64,000 nt of DNA, taken from Symsagittifera roscoffensis (lineage: Eukaryota > Xenacoelomorpha > Acoela > Convolutidae). The position numbers were made by a program, and so were the translations under genes. The notes under the pieces are model-generated. The model was not told the DNA's origin, searched no databases, and worked only from the letters and a program-made list of their open reading frames with translations. Shown here piece after piece: positions 20,624-33,947 of this stretch (positions are counted from its first letter, which is position 1; each line of letters opens with the position of its first letter). The stretch lies in contig NC_087065.1 of assembly GCF_963678635.1 (NCBI RefSeq), forward strand, positions 26,491,254 through 26,555,253. Direction: 5' to 3'.

Positions 20624-23039
20624 ATGAATGTAAGAAGTCTCATAAATCTCGAACGACCAATGAAGTTTGCAAATGCTATAGCAACATCAAACTATGACAT
20701 AATATGTCTCTGCGAGACTTGGTTAAATGAAAACCTTGCATCATCTGAATTAATGCTCAATGAATACAGTATTTATAGATCAGAACGACAAACAGCCAAA
20801 GATCAAACTTTGCACGGTGGAGTACTAATGGCAGTGAAACAAACATTTTCATCTAAATTATTGCCAAATAAGCAAGCTGAATGTTGTTCAACTTGCAGCA
20901 TCCAAATAAATGATTAGCGAATTTTTGTCTGCTGATTTTACAATCCATCTTCGAGCAGCAAATATCGCTATTATCTAGGCAATTTCGCACAAATTTTAAA
21001 TGAAGTCGAGAAATCAAATCAATCAACTGCAACATTTATTTGCGGAGATTTAAATTTTCCAAATGCAAACTGGATTGACTATAGTAGCACGGAAAATGAA
21101 GAAAACTCAATAATTGAACTAATCGAGCAACATCGGTTCGTGCAAGCAATAGATTTTCCAACTTGTGGCAAAAACACCCTAGACATTACATTATTCAAAA
21201 ATTGTCACATTCATGCGACTCCTGACGAAAATTTCTCAAAAATTTACAATTGCTCCGACCACAAAGCAATCAGCATTCTAATTGAATGTCCTCACCATGA
21301 GGTAAAAGTCGCTATTGAAAACTTTCGAAGCTTCGGTAGCGTGGACTATAAAGAAATCAAGAAATCAATACTAAGTGAGCCTTTCTCACCAGTATGTCAC
21401 ACAAAGATCAATAGAATGTGCGAGGAACCTTACGACTATTTGGAAAATTTGGTAAACCAACATGTGCCTAGAAGAACGAGACGTCGCCAATCACTTCCGC
21501 CATGGGTTACGCCAAGTACCTCAAACATCATGAACAAACTGCGAACACAAACTAGAATATACAAATTGAAACCTACAAGCTACCGCAGAAATCTCATTCT
21601 GTCTCTAGATAAAATGGTGGAAGAAGCAGTAGAGGAAGATAGAGTAAACTATCAGGAAAATTTGATGTCCACTCGTAACACACATTTAATTTTCAAACAC
21701 TTTAAGAGTCTGAAAAAATCAGAAACTCTCCCAAAGACTATGATCAAGGACGAAATAGCTGTTTCCAAAGCCAAAGGAAAAAAGAACTTTTTGAATGAAT
21801 ATTTTCACTCTGTCTTTTCGCCCAAATCAAGCTTCAACCTCAGTGACATGAAGTGCGAAAACACGATATTGAGTAACTTCAGTATCTCAAAAAACATATT
21901 TAAACCAAATTATAACAGAGCTGGACATAAAAAAATTGCGGGGCCCAGATGGATTCCCACCAATTTTCTTCCAGCGAGCGGCCAGAGAATTGACCACAAT
22001 TTTGCATTGCGTTTTTAAAAACATCAAGAGAGTAAGGAAAATACCAGATAAATGGAAAGTTGCGGCTGTGTCGCCTATTTACAAGAAAGGTGACAAACGA
22101 CTAATGGAAAACTACCGGCCGGTGTCACTCCTAAATATCATGAGTAAACTCCTAGAAAAATGCATATATCCAGCGTTTTATGACCATTTCATCAAATTTC
22201 TCACAAGAAGTCAGCACGGTTTTGTTAAAAACCGTTCAGTTGTTACAAACATGTTATCTTTCTTGAAAGAAATCTACGAAGCAATTGACAGGAACGCTGA
22301 AAACCATGTGATGGCCTTCTATACCGACTTTTCTAAAGCATTCAACAAAGTCCCACATTATGAACTACTAAAGAAAATGAGCAACATTGGAGTTGGAGGC
22401 TGTTTCCTTGAAATAATCGCAGACTATCTCAGCAACAGGACACAATTTGTTCGTGCTGACAATTTCTCATCAGAAACTTTAGAAATTACAAGTGGCGTAC
22501 CACAAGGATCGTTGATTGGTCCATCATTCTTCTGTATCTTCATAAATGATCTTCCTGAAGTATTGAAATTTAGTGACCCATTTATCTTTGCAGACGACCT
22601 AAAATTACTAGCAGTGAATGTAGACACAAAGGACATCCAGCAGGACCTAAAAAGCGTTGAAAACTGGGTAGACAAAAACAAGATGAGTCTGGCACTGGAC
22701 AAATGTTTTAAAGTCGAATTTAGAGGAAATCAAAACGAATTCAATCTTTTTGAAACAGCAGTGGAAAGCTCGAATGTGATAAAGGATCTAGGAATACATG
22801 TGTCCAAACATTTAACATGGACAACCCATATTGACTCAAGAATGTCGAAAGCGAATAAAACGTTCTATTGCATCCGCAGAAATTTAGAATTCAAAGTCAA
22901 AATGCGCATAAAACTTGGTCTGTACAAATCTTTAATACTTCCTGTTCTAACGTATGGTCTAATTATTTGCAATATCTCAAGAAGCGACTTAGGGAGATTA
23001 GAAAGGTTCCAAAAGAAAGTCTTAAAATGGATCACGTGA
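20624..23039 (+). pseudogene. LINE ORF2: apurinic endonuclease and reverse transcriptase
   Basis: Nicks target DNA and primes reverse transcription. The endonuclease starts MNVRSLINLERPMKFANAI and continues IICLCETWLNENL; after stops near 20,917 it resumes with TFICGDLNFPNANW and the terminal YNCSDHKAISILI. RT (21,936-23,039) includes PIYKKGDKRLMENYRPVSLL, motif A FYTDFSKAFNKVPH, motif B SGVPQGSLIGPSFF and motif C FIFADDLKLLAV. A frameshift at about 21,940-22,000 separates linker and RT. The post-RT region continues to about 23,440. The RT core itself is intact for 367 codons. Confidence 0.9.
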
Positions 23040-23509
23040 AACGATTCTGACTATACAGAGCAGCTGAGATTGTTAAACATCCTGCCTCTGGCGTTGTTTC
23101 TCCAGCTGAACGAGTTACTGATGATGGCGAAATTCATGCATGAAGAAAAAAATCACATTGAGCTCCCAGCAATTGAAAATCCAGGAAGAACGAAAGAAAT
23201 GTTCAACCTAAACAAGACCAGAACTGAAAAAGCTAGAGGAGAGTTTACATTCAGGACGTGCCGTCTAATAAACCGACTAAATCAGAAAATTGAATTTCGA
23301 GAAATGCGAGGCTTAAAGCGAAGATTGATACAGATGATGTGGAAGTTTTTTGACGATCAATTCTCAGAACAAAACAAGTGCACATGGGTCCTCTTCTGTG
23401 ACTGCTGCAACATGTGCCGAAATAACTGGACAAAATTTTGAGAACTTTAGGGATATCATCCCATCAGTATCCTACTGAAAATTCACAACAACAAGAACAA
23501 CAACAATCA

Positions 23510-24306
23510 GCGGGGGAATCAAAGAAAAACACAGTGAACAATTCCAGGATGATATGGAATCAGAGAAGAAGAAAGTGGCTACAACATGACAGATAAAGAG
23601 CGATTCCAAGATAGCCCAGTGCGAGTGTCATCGAAAGACACAGAGTCTGGGGGTGACAAATTCTTGCTATCAAACGAGCAAATCCGAACAATGCGGGAAC
23701 GATTTTGAGTTTCCCGAAACAATCGAGCGAAGGCAGCCCAATGAAAATGAACAGGAAGCCAACTGTTTAAGAAGCCCGCAGAACCAAAGCTGCGGTAGCA
23801 GTCAAAAAAGAACAAGCCACCCAAAACGAGAGTTCAGGACCTTCGAACAAAAAGACAAATGAAGCAACCCCGACTACTCATTCAAAGTTACAAGAAATCA
23901 ATCGCCAAACAAGCCCGGAAGCAATATTAGAGGCTTATTGAAGCCAAGATATGACCACGGATGGTTAAGAGAAAATGGCGAATCAAGTGCTGATGAGAGG
24001 TATCTAGAAAACAGCGAAGTTATACTGAAAACAAGGGAAGAAGAGGCCAACAATGATTCTCAACAAGACACAGCGCCAGGATTCTCGGACGAATCTGGCA
24101 GAGATGAACACCAAGGAACAATTCAAGTGAGGCAAAGCGGTCGTCACACACAAAATTAGGGGCCGAAAAGATACGCGGAGCCGGTGAAACACTCAGTCCG
24201 CCTAATTTGTTCAGAAGACGCGATAACAGAACTCAACATGGCCGCACTCGAAGCATACCGTCTCAAGCTTCCAAAATTCAAGGCGGATAAAAATTATGTT
24301 GGTGAA
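23510..24306 (+). pseudogene. G1-A pol C-terminal tail, part 1
   Basis: Resumes the Gypsy sequence after the LINE. It matches 40,673-41,466 in copy B. Recognisable segments are the Arg/Gln-rich RQSGRHTQN and AEPVKHSVRLICSEDAITEL, with a stop (TAG) in place of the Gln codon of copy B near 24,160. Such tails with a charged loop then a short conserved box follow integrase in many Gypsy pols. It is interrupted again at 24,306 by a second LINE. Confidence 0.7.
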
Positions 24307-26841
24307 AATTACTCTCTGTTTGCTGAATGTCCGTTCATTGAAAAAACATAATGCCATTTATGAACTACAGTGTGATGTCAGTTATCACGGATTTGATATT
24401 ATCTGTATAACTGAGTCTTGGTTAACCACGGACATTGATAATTCGTTTATCGCTATTCCTGGGTATAATATATTTAGGAAAGACCGCAGTTCGTTGAACT
24501 CAAACGAAACCACAGGCGGCGTTGTCTGTATTTTTGTTCGTGAAGGTATTGTCAGTGATCGGTGGACTTGTCATCATTCTGATCAGTATGAAATTCTGTG
24601 GCTGTCACTTAGCGTAAGAAATAAATATTTGTTGGTCTGTTCCGTTTATTTCCCACCTGATGCTACGTATGGCCGTCAGCTAGAAATGCATATCTCACAT
24701 TCCATCAATGTCTTCAGGGACCAGAACCCATCGTCAATAACTTGGATACTGATGACCTCGTATTAGATTGCGGTCTTTACGATGTTTGTACGGAACCCAC
24801 ACGCGGGAATAATAGACTTGACAAAATATTGTGTTCGGATGAAATTTATTTCAATGGTATTGAACGATTTATGTCTACTCTGAGAACGGACCATATGGGT
24901 TTGGTTGCTAATCATGGTGTTGAACAATCTGAAAAGAAGGTTGTTTACTTTCGTGACCATAGATTTGCCAACAAAAATCATTTGAACTATTTGCTGGATA
25001 CCCATGATTTAAGTTATTTTCTTAACTACAACGATCCAAATATGTTGTTAGGGGAACTTTCTAACGAGCTTCTGAATCTGTATAAGGTCGCCTGTCCATT
25101 GAAACGTGTTGTTCTTAGCTCAAAGGATCCACCTTTCATCACTCCGGTTATCAAATATCTTTTAAGGAAGAAGCATCGACATACCCGTCGAGGTAAACTT
25201 GCGGAAGCGAATGCTGTCGGCCTTCAAGTTCGTATGTTAATTACTAAACGTGCCTTTTCTGATTCCAGTGGTCGAAACTGGTGGCAGCGTGTGAATACTT
25301 TATTGAATAAGAATACAATAGCCCCTGATCGCACCTGTGTTTTTTCGGCTGAGCAGCTTAACCAGTACTATAATGGCATCTCCACTGCTTCTGGAGGCCC
25401 ATTCAAGCCTACTTATTTGGAGACTACAAATGACGGTCCGCAGTTTTCGCTCTTGCAAATATTTAATGCCATGAAACGCATTAGGCGTACCGCTACTGGC
25501 CCAGACGCTCTGCCATTTTGGATCTTAAAGGACAATGCTCACAATTTGGCCGAAATCTATTGTCATATGTTCAACTTGTGCTTGGAACAAAGTATTTTCC
25601 CGGAGTTTTGGAAGCTTGCAAAAATATCTTTCTTGCCAAAAGTTTTGTCGCCAAAGCAGCCAAAGGATTTGAGGCCTGTCTCTGTTACTTCTGTTATGTC
25701 CAGAGTGTTTGAAAGGTTAATTTACCAGAACTATCTGCAAGGCCCTTATAACAGATGGCTTACATGTAACCATTATGGTTTTCGTAAACATTCTTCTACT
25801 TCCTGTATGCTCATTAGGCTGCAACATCATCTCTGGAATTTCCATGAAAACTATGATTATGTTCGCTTCTTTTCTCTAGATATGTCAAAAGCTTTTGATA
25901 CTATTTCCCACAAGAGTGTTATAGAAGGAAAAATGAATATTGTCCCAGTAGTCGATCCTGCGGTTGTCAACGTAATCATTAATTTCTTGCAAAGTAGAGC
26001 CCATTATACATCTCCCAATGGCTTGGATTCAACTGTTTTGTATACTAATCAGGGTGTCCCTCAGGGCACTGTCCTTGGTCCTCCTCTTTACAATTGCTCT
26101 ACCCATGCTATTGATGTTTCAGATATTTCCACCACGTTATCAACTTATGCTGACGATAACAATCCTCTTGTAGCTGGCTGCAATAGCGCTGACAATGCTC
26201 GGTAAGTTATTAGTTCGGTCTGTCACCAATTTGACGCAAGAATCTTGTTTCTCAATGTTCAAAAATCTTTCAAGGAAATGCGTATCATTTTCAACCATAG
26301 TGCCAGTAATGCCATACATATGGTTGAGGGCATTGAGGTTGTTGATGACCTCAAAGTGCTGGGGTTTACGATTGACTCCAAATTTGGTTTTTCTAAGCAT
26401 AATGACAAAGCTGTTAAACAATCGAATTCTATACTTTTTTCAATCTGGCGCCTTGCTAAAATCGGTTATTCGAAGGACGAACTTGCTATTTTGTATCGTG
26501 CTTTTATTCTCCCAAAGCTTTACTATGGCATTAATGTTTGGGGTGGTTCAAATGTTAAAGATCTAGAGAAGATAAATTTGTTTCAAAGACGTGCAATAAG
26601 GCTCGGCGTTACTGATACTTATGAACCAATATCTGCAACTATTAGAAGAGCTGAACAAAAACTCTACAATGCAATCCTCCAAACAGGTTCTGATCATCTG
26701 TTGTTTGATTTAGTTCCGACACGTTCTACCTACTCAGCAAACAACCTGCGCTGTCGTGATCCACCTATTGCTCGCTGTAAGATGGAGAGGCAAATGAAAA
26801 TATTTCCGTATCGCCTGCTGCGCAGACTTCATGACATATAG
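24307..26841 (+). pseudogene. Endonuclease and RT of second LINE
   Basis: Endonuclease: LCLLNVRSLKKHNAIYEL, IICITESWLTTDID and GGVVCIFVREG; a frameshift near 24,740 removes the GDFN box, and the frame then resumes at DDLVLDCGLYDV with TDHMGLVANH in place of the usual SDH. RT (about 25,440-26,200): RTATGPDALPFWILK, PKDLRPVSVTSVMSRVFERL, motif A FFSLDMSKAFDTISH, motif B NQGVPQGTVLGPPLYN, motif C STYADDNNPLVAG. A deletion or frameshift near 26,200 splits the thumb region, which goes on to 26,841. 487 codons are uninterrupted, indicating a relatively young insertion. Confidence 0.92.
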
Positions 26842-26920
26842 TTTAATTTGTTATGTCTTATTACGATTTATAGATGTCATTCTATAACTAATTTAAGTAT
26901 CTATCTATCTATCTATCTAA
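24307..26920 (+). mobile_element. Second nested LINE, 5'-truncated, with (ATCT)n tail
   Basis: Copy B shows the undisturbed site at about 41,466. The insert starts within the endonuclease domain (no ORF1) and ends in five ATCT units (about 26,899-26,919), the 3' microsatellite usual for CR1/L2-type LINEs. 5' truncation is characteristic of target-primed reverse transcription. Its RT differs clearly from that of the first LINE, so a separate family is represented. Codon use is less AT-biased than in the host element. Confidence 0.88.
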
Positions 26921-27171
26921 TTGAAGTTGGGGATTTAAGAATGACATTTCTTCCGTCGGAAATTCGGTTATGCGTCTCTGGACGTAACACGCTCCTGGAT
27001 TGCCGCATGGCGGGTACCATTAAATTTCAACTTCGACACCCCGGAAAATGACAGAGAGGCGGCGTAAACAGATGGACAGGAACAAAGAAACATAAAACTG
27101 TATTCCATTGCACATTAAACTGAGCGTTAAGGACTCCTATTTTATTAAATTTTATAAGTTATTTTATTGAA
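26921..27171 (+). pseudogene. G1-A pol tail, part 2, and 3' untranslated region
   Basis: Continues the Gypsy tail across the LINE with VGDLRMTFLPSEIRLCVSGR and ends KFQLRHPGK at the stop near 27,048, matching 41,467-41,599 in copy B. About 120 bp of AT-rich untranslated sequence leads to the 3' LTR. No convincing polypurine tract is visible in copy A. Confidence 0.75.
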
Positions 27172-27450
27172 TTTGGTATAGTAGCAGCAGCTGCAGCCGC
27201 AGTACATTAACCTTGAGGGAGTGACTATGTTATGTATGTATGTATTTAAATGTTTAGTACTATTTCAAGGTCAGTATCTATTGAACTAATTCTGCACATA
27301 AAAGAGCAGATTACCGTACTACGCTACGGAGCTCAGTTATCTAGAAAAGAGTGTTAAAACAGAAAACATCAAATACGGTTTCAAGTGAATTAACAACTTT
27401 GAGATCTATCTTTTGTTATACTTACAAAGTCTGGACATCGAGGTATTTTA
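27172..27450 (+). repeat. G1-A 3' LTR
   Basis: Starts TTTGGTATAGTAGCAG and ends just before TTTTG. It shares the CCTTGAGGGAGTGACTATG variant with the G1-B 3' LTR, whereas both 5' LTRs carry CAAGGAGTGATTAT. Confidence 0.92.
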
Positions 27451-28799
27451 TTTTGACATCAAATATGGCAAAAATCACCTTTGTTCTCAAATTACAAATT
27501 CTGTTCTCTTTCAGAATCTTGGCCAGACTTTCGTTGTTTTTCAGCTCACTCTACTCCAGTACTTTTTCTGTTTCAAATCATTGAGTAATGGCTGTCGGTG
27601 TTCCACACTGATGAAAATCAATTCAGATCCATCTTCAATGCCCAAACCACCAGTCCCATGATAGTCAAAATCTTTTCACCGATTCACCATGAAAATGAAC
27701 AGAAGATCGCAAATATGCTCATTTTTTTTTCATAATGGATGGCAGCGTCTTTTTTTAGAAAAAACAAAACATTTGTTTAAAACAAACCTTTTTTAAATTT
27801 TATGTTAAGAGCAGCAAATTTCGACCAGGAATCTACGAGTTATCAGCTATTTGTTTTCAATACCCATAATCCGATTTACAGAATCGGCGGAAATTTACAG
27901 AATTGACAAGCTGAAAAAAGATCAAATGGGTGTGTAGGTTTTTTTTCACGGTGACTACCGCAATTTTGATCTCCTTGGTCCCTCTTATTTGCACTATAAG
28001 CCAGGAGGTTGCTTGTTTTTCAAATCATCCAGTATCGGTCTTCCGCATTTATGAATGTCATACTTTGAAAACCTTGTCGACTTCATAGCCCAAACCACTA
28101 GTCACGCGATAGTCAAAGCAGTTTTCATTCTCGTTTTGAAAATGAACCAGCTAACTTAGCTAAATGAACTTGCTCAATGCTTATTCTGTGAACGAAGTTG
28201 GCATCTTTTCTTTTTCTGCTTAATCCTTTCATCATAATTTAGTCTGATTGCACTGTTCCAACAAAAACAATTAGTCCGGCCGAGATTTTGCCGCACTTTT
28301 TTTCGGTCAAGACGCTATCCTCCTTTTAATTGGGGGTCGTTTCACCCTTTAGTCTTGTGTTTCTCTTCTCACAATAATTCTTTCCGTCAAGCTCATGTCG
28401 TCATCAAGCCCTGGAATGAATTGCAAGTCAAACACGAAAACATTTTGGGGCAAACAATGAATTCGAATTTTTTTTATTTCGATATCCTACTTTATGTCAA
28501 AACGCAAGATCAAAAACCTTAAATTTCGCAAAAGCAAAAAAAATGGGGTTGAATAACATTGAAACAAGATGTTAAAGCAGTTCAATGAATTAAGTCAAGT
28601 TTTAAAAAATTAGGAAAATGATCCAATAATGATAAAACACTATACAATAAACAAAAAAACCTAGTAACTAGGATTTTAAAAAACGCCGAGAGAGTTGCCA
28701 CAACTTTTTCAGAACTAGAGAAAAAACAAAAAACATTGAAGGTTTCTTACTTCAAATTTGAAATATTCTAATACCCACCAAAATAGGCTCCATATTTTT

Positions 28800-29620
28800 T
28801 CAGGGCTCGATTTTTAGGTCTCGCTGTTCAGGGTTCAATTTTTTACGCATAGGGACCGCTCCCAAGGTAATCTCTATATTTTTCACCAAAAGCAAAGACT
28901 GCAAAATTTTCAGGTTTTGTTAAACCATACTTCATCTCGATTTCACTGAGACTTTTGCTATCATAAGCTATAGGTCGAAAAATGCACCGCGCGTTTCACA
29001 CCTGTTCTTGATAGAATATCCCTGAAATTGACAGCACAATTGCAGCAGTGCCTATTACGAACACCTTTTTTCAGTCGGCATGCCGTGGACTGGAGCCTCG
29101 CGTAGCCTGGGTTAGTATTTTCGAAGGAAACGTCTTCGTTCTTTGTGAATTTCTTGCCCCTGTTTTGCATAAGTTGCTGCATGATATCTATTTTGTCTGC
29201 ATATACTGTGAATAACTAACTCCCGATAAAAATCTGCAAAAACAAGAAAACTCATCCATTGGGTGTCTCTTTTTGTTGCTTTGCGTGTCAGTACAGCTTC
29301 AACAGCTTCGATATGAGTGAAAAACTTGTCCAGTCTTTCGATGTGGTCTTCCAGTGTTGGTGTTGCAATCACACCGTCGTCAATTTAGCATATAACCAAG
29401 TTTCCGTATTTTTTCTGTTTCTTTCGTGAATGCATGAGCTAGTAACGTTGAAACGTGGCTGGCTGTCGCATTGGACAGTTCGAAAGGCATTCTTTTCCAT
29501 TGAACAGTCTTTGCCATGCAAAGTCTATCTTTTCTCGGTTCTTTTATCTCGTGTCCCACCGGCGTCTCATTCTCCTCCCTGCACGCCTATGCATATTGTC
29601 ATAGTCATTATCGTAATTCC
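28800..29620 (-). pseudogene. pol: G2 pol remnant in P2
   Basis: Same fragments as in P1: ATPTLEDHIERLDKFFTHIE (about 29,365), WMSFLVFADFYRELV, then KRAVHF-type RNase H debris. Stops and frameshifts are largely shared with P1, showing the remnant was dead before duplication. Homology with P3 ends at about 29,620. Confidence 0.78.
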
Positions 29621-31547
29621 CTCCCTATGATTTCAGATAGAATGATTTTGTACTTTTTCTGTGGCTAAATTTTATTTTATGAAAAGCTTACCTAATCTTA
29701 CTTAGTGTTGTGGTTTGTTATCAATGGTTGGAGGAAAGTAAATCAATCCACAAGGTTCAGCTATACTTAGAACACAAGTATATCGTTAGAAACTACTTTG
29801 AATCCTACTAAGCTTATGATGTGTTTAAGCCTGGGTCAACTAAGAGGATGGGCTTAAATGAGGGATGAGTAACAAAATTTCTTCATTATTTATCTCAATT
29901 AGAATGGTTAGTTGTTCAAAAAAAAATTTTAATCTTGGGTCGTTGGTAAGTGTTGGAGAGTGAATCGACGTTTGAAATTGTTAGACACTTTTTACTAGGA
30001 GGTGGGAAGAACAAAAATGTTCTGATTGATACAAGGAAGGCATGATAATCATGATACAAGAATGATCAAAATTAGAATTAAGTATAATATTAAAGATCCA
30101 AGGATAGTCTTGATGATCTGGTTTAACGAAATTTCAAATTTTTATGAAATAACGATGGGCTTTTTCAAAAAAGTTTACGATTTAAGTTTAGTGGAAGCTT
30201 CTAATTTGAAACGGGTTGATTTAAAAATTAGGTGTTCAAATGATATTAATTTCTGACTGATTTTGGTTATGTCTTAGATGAAAGAACATGGAAGCTAGTA
30301 TTTGAGTCCTTTAGAAGCAAGGAACTTTTCATGAATTTTATAAAGCTAACTTAAAATTACTTTACTAACTGAATTTTGTGTTTTTTACTCAATTATTTTA
30401 AAAAATTACAAAAGTTTTAAAGTTATTGCATATTCGATCAAATGAGCGATATATGTATCTTTTTATCAATCGTTCTTATTTTATATTTTATTGAGAGGTA
30501 TGTTGTTTGGAAATGAATCTCACTGCTCCAAGTAATTTCTATTTCATGTTAGTGAATGAAAATCTACTGTAGAGAAATAACCGTTGCAGTCTGCGTCGTT
30601 TCACGATATAGCCATTCGGTCTGTTGTTCGGGTTTTGACCTGGTGTTTGCCGTATCGTTTGAAGCAAAAGATTAAAATTAAATTGATACGTAGAGAAAAA
30701 ATTAAAATTGATCCGTAGAGACATACTTAATAAGTTTTCTTTCCTATCGGATTTTTTGTGATGTTTTTTTAACGTTTTTCTATTGAAATTGCTAAGTTTA
30801 AAATTGTTGAGTACTTGTTCGAGACTCTTGGTTGCACCAGATGAGTTTACGTCCGGGTTGGCTCACCATAGAGTATTTTCAGGTAAGGTACACCGTATAA
30901 TCATCACGCTACCTTATTTTCGGCTGGATAGATTCGTGCAACTTCTTAGTCCGATCCTATCTTACTCTTGTATCATTTTGTCTTAATAGATCTAGTGTAT
31001 ACTGGTATTTGCGAGTTAGATATCAGAAATTATTCTGAAGGAGAACAACTGTTTTCTAAATTATATTTATTTTGTTCTGCTGTTTAAACTATAAATAGTT
31101 TCAGCGTTACAAATAATTCGAAGTGTTAGTTATGGATCATGATTGGTTAATATTTTATAGAGATAGTTTTATCAATAATATGATTTGATAGAAATACGAG
31201 TTTTAAAACATCGTAAGACAACTAAAATTGCTCTCATACAAAGCATGCTTCTGAAAACTTTTACAAAAAATGGCAAAAAATATTTATTTGCAAACTAGTG
31301 ACGAGGGTTCAAGTTAGTGACAAATTGATATGAGTAAATCGCGAAAAATGAACCTGCTGGTAAAGATTGTGCTGAAACTAAAGTTGTGGACCTTTGTAAC
31401 AAGAAACTGTATTGAATGGCTGGGTTTTTATTTTCCCAACCTAGGTTAAATTTCATCAATTTTTCCCAATGCAGGTTTAAAATTTTTCATCGAAATTTTT
31501 CAACTAATTTCAGTGTTTCCGATCCTTACGGACCTGCAACGGTCTTA

Positions 31548-31550
31548 AAT

Positions 31551-31598
<48 letters not shown>

Positions 31599-31622
31599 CA
31601 CACACACACACACACACACTCA

Positions 31623-31663
<41 letters not shown>

Positions 31664-31673
31664 TCTGTCTCAG
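31548..31673. repeat. (CT)n / (CA)n microsatellite in P2
   Basis: Counterpart of 9,479-9,643, shorter by about 40 bp and with the CA tract in the same position. Confidence 0.95.
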
Positions 31674-32150
31674 TGACTTTCTTCATATTATCGTGTTCAT
31701 TAATTTGCTGAAAAAAAAGCTGAAAAAATCAAAAATCAAACTGAAATTTCCTCACAACCGAATTTGATAAAGATATTTTTGCTATGCAAATTAGGAATTA
31801 TATCCAACTGGGAGAAAAACTACCTCAGAAAAGCGTATTTTTACACAATTAGGAAATTTCAAAATCTTTTTGCTCACAGTCTTCTGAATCATGCGTGATT
31901 TTTGTTACCACTGTTGCATTATGATAGTCTACTATTTCTACTGTCATAGTTCGGGGGAAAAATAAACAAAAAATGAATTACGAGGCCTATTTCATAACGG
32001 TGAAAAACCTGGAAATTATCCGATCAAAATTGTTTTTACAGCGAATATTAGCAATCACCAATTCCTTTGATTCAGATACACTATAAATTAACTGAACAGT
32101 TGAAAAACTCAATTTGAATCTCACCACAATTAATACAAAAAGCGGACTAA

Positions 32151-32929
32151 AAAGAAGTCTTCTCAAATCGACGACAAAGAAATTGCCTCGGTCTCGTCTC
32201 TTTCACTGCACACAGAATAAAAGAGGATAAGCTTACAATTGTTGGTACATTAATTCTTGATTTAGCTAAAAAAATGTTCAAGATCGAATTCCATTAATTA
32301 AAAAAATTAAAACTTTAGTTAATGTTGATCTACAACAATACAGATAGCTTCATATAGGCTGTGAATATCCCCGGAATTATCACACTCACAGCAACGAAAA
32401 TAAAAAATTGGTCCATGAAGAAAAATAAGTGGACAAGTGGCGGAAGAAATTGTTGCCTTAAATTTCAAACTCTACTCAATAGCTTCTTGATAGAGCTTTC
32501 TTTATTGTACTTACTCGTCCTAAACAAAACTGCCTGAAAAATTGTCGGTTCTTTGTTGTTCTATTAATGACCTTGTTTTTAGTTTTGTCCATGATTACTT
32601 GAAAAAGTGTCACTTCGAGAAAAAGATTATCGGAAAAAATTATCTCTGTAAAATCGAAATAGCACGAAACACTAATGAAAATGGGCGCAACAAACGATTA
32701 CTTTCTTCTTTAGACAGCAAACGATATTTTCTCTGATGGTATCAGCTTCCAACATTTTGAAAACTCTCTGAAAAATAAAGATAATCAAATAGAAGAACTT
32801 CCATATATTGAAGACTAGACCTCCTAAAATGAACCGAACCATTTTCGGGAAAGCTTCTTGGAGCATGACTTATTCAATTTTGAAATGCCCGATCAAGGGT
32901 ACTTCCAAGGGGAATGCAACGCTGAATAG
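32151..32929 (+). pseudogene. Decayed unidentified gene in P2
   Basis: Counterpart of 10,119-10,940 with further damage: a one-base deletion after ILDLAKK, loss of about 58 bp spanning the NYDLCFSIYP part, and two stops in the last segment (TAG at 32,816 and TAA at 32,825) that are absent from P1. Conversely 32,550-32,690 is better here, with CSINDLVFSFVHDYLKKCHF uninterrupted where P1 has a TAG. Each copy therefore lost different parts, which suggests neither has been constrained since duplication. No family is recognised. Confidence 0.4.
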
Positions 32930-33947
32930 TTCATCCCTTGCGACTTGTACGACTTTGGCATGAAAAAAAAACCATTTATACTATCAGAAATCTTTGAACG
33001 TACAGCTACACAGACTGAGACATGTAATTTAACCCAGATTGCTTCTTAAAGGAGAAAATTCTGAAGCTACGGAATAAAAAAAAGATTTTCTTTTAAAAAC
33101 TCAGCATGCTGTATTTTTTTCTGAATTTCGATTTGGGTTCCAATTTTCCAAGAAATTCTTCAATAAAATTTTAATAATCAGTCTGCTGCATTTTAAGCTG
33201 TTTTTTTTGGTTCAATCTATGTTCTAAATCATCCTGCTTCATTTCATATGAACTCAAACTCAATCCAAATTTTTCTCTCGAAATTTAGTTCAAAAAAGAA
33301 AACTGATTTTCAGATTTAAATTACTATATTAACACGAATCAGTTCTCACAATTTTTGGCTCCGCGGCCTACTTATAAAAAATACTAAAAAGCTTTTCCTA
33401 AGTTTTCCTAAACTGTCTGAGCATTTTTCAAATTTTCAAAAAAAAAATATTTCCATTTTTGTTTCAAATTGGTTTTTTAAACTGAATATTCAGTAGAAAT
33501 TGCTAATCTCTTTGGTTCAGATACAACCACAAGTTACACAGGAAACAGGAGGGTTGAAAAGCTCAAGTTAAATCTCACTCCAATTTTACATAAAACTTGG
33601 TTTTTCCTAGCAACTACCCGGGTTGAGCTCACATTGAAAATTAGCGATAAAAAAGTGAAAAAAAAACTGCGATCCCCATCGATGAATTATCAAGGCTCAT
33701 TGCCACAATAGCAAATTTAATCGATAAATACCGCTAATATGGCTGATTTTCAGCGATGAAACAGCAATAAAAAGTTAAAATGAGCAAAAATAGCGCTCTC
33801 AAAGGGGTTCGCTCCCATATCCTTCAGCTGTCTAGACATTTCTGCTACCTCTAAGCTAATCCTTACAGCAAAACAGTTTAAGGGTTATCAACCAAAACTC
33901 TCATTTGAAATCTACTAAAATGAGTTAAAATTTCTTAAGTTTTAGCG

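Larger units (their letters stand above)
18912..23509 (+). mobile_element. LINE-1st insert: CR1/Jockey-like non-LTR element nested in G1-A
   Basis: Comparison with the uninterrupted G1-B at 40,669 places the junctions at GAAACCATTA (left) and GCGGGGGAATC (right). The element carries a SGNH-like leader, a PHD-type zinc-finger ORF1, and ORF2 with endonuclease and RT. It ends in a CAA-rich tail (23,489-23,508). No clear target duplication is visible. The order and 3' microsatellite fit CR1/L2/Jockey-group elements; clade assignment by eye is tentative. It is nearly full length but has several stops and frameshifts. Confidence 0.88.
12876..27450 (+). mobile_element. Ty3/Gypsy element G1, copy A, with two nested LINEs
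   Basis: Delimited by a 280-bp 5' LTR (12,876-13,155, TGTGGTATAG...CACA) and a 279-bp 3' LTR (27,172-27,450). The target duplication is eroded: CTTCG on the left, TTTTG on the right, against CTTTG at the empty site. Internal order is primer-binding site, gag, zinc knuckles, protease, RT, RNase H, integrase and C-terminal tail. LINEs interrupt it at 18,912-23,509 and 24,307-26,920. A 209-bp tandem duplication in gag and numerous frameshifts make it defective. Confidence 0.93.

Noticed and set aside
23105-23130. CTGATGATGGCGAAA as a hammerhead ribozyme core
   Set aside because: It lies inside LINE coding sequence and no stems matching a hammerhead can be formed around it.
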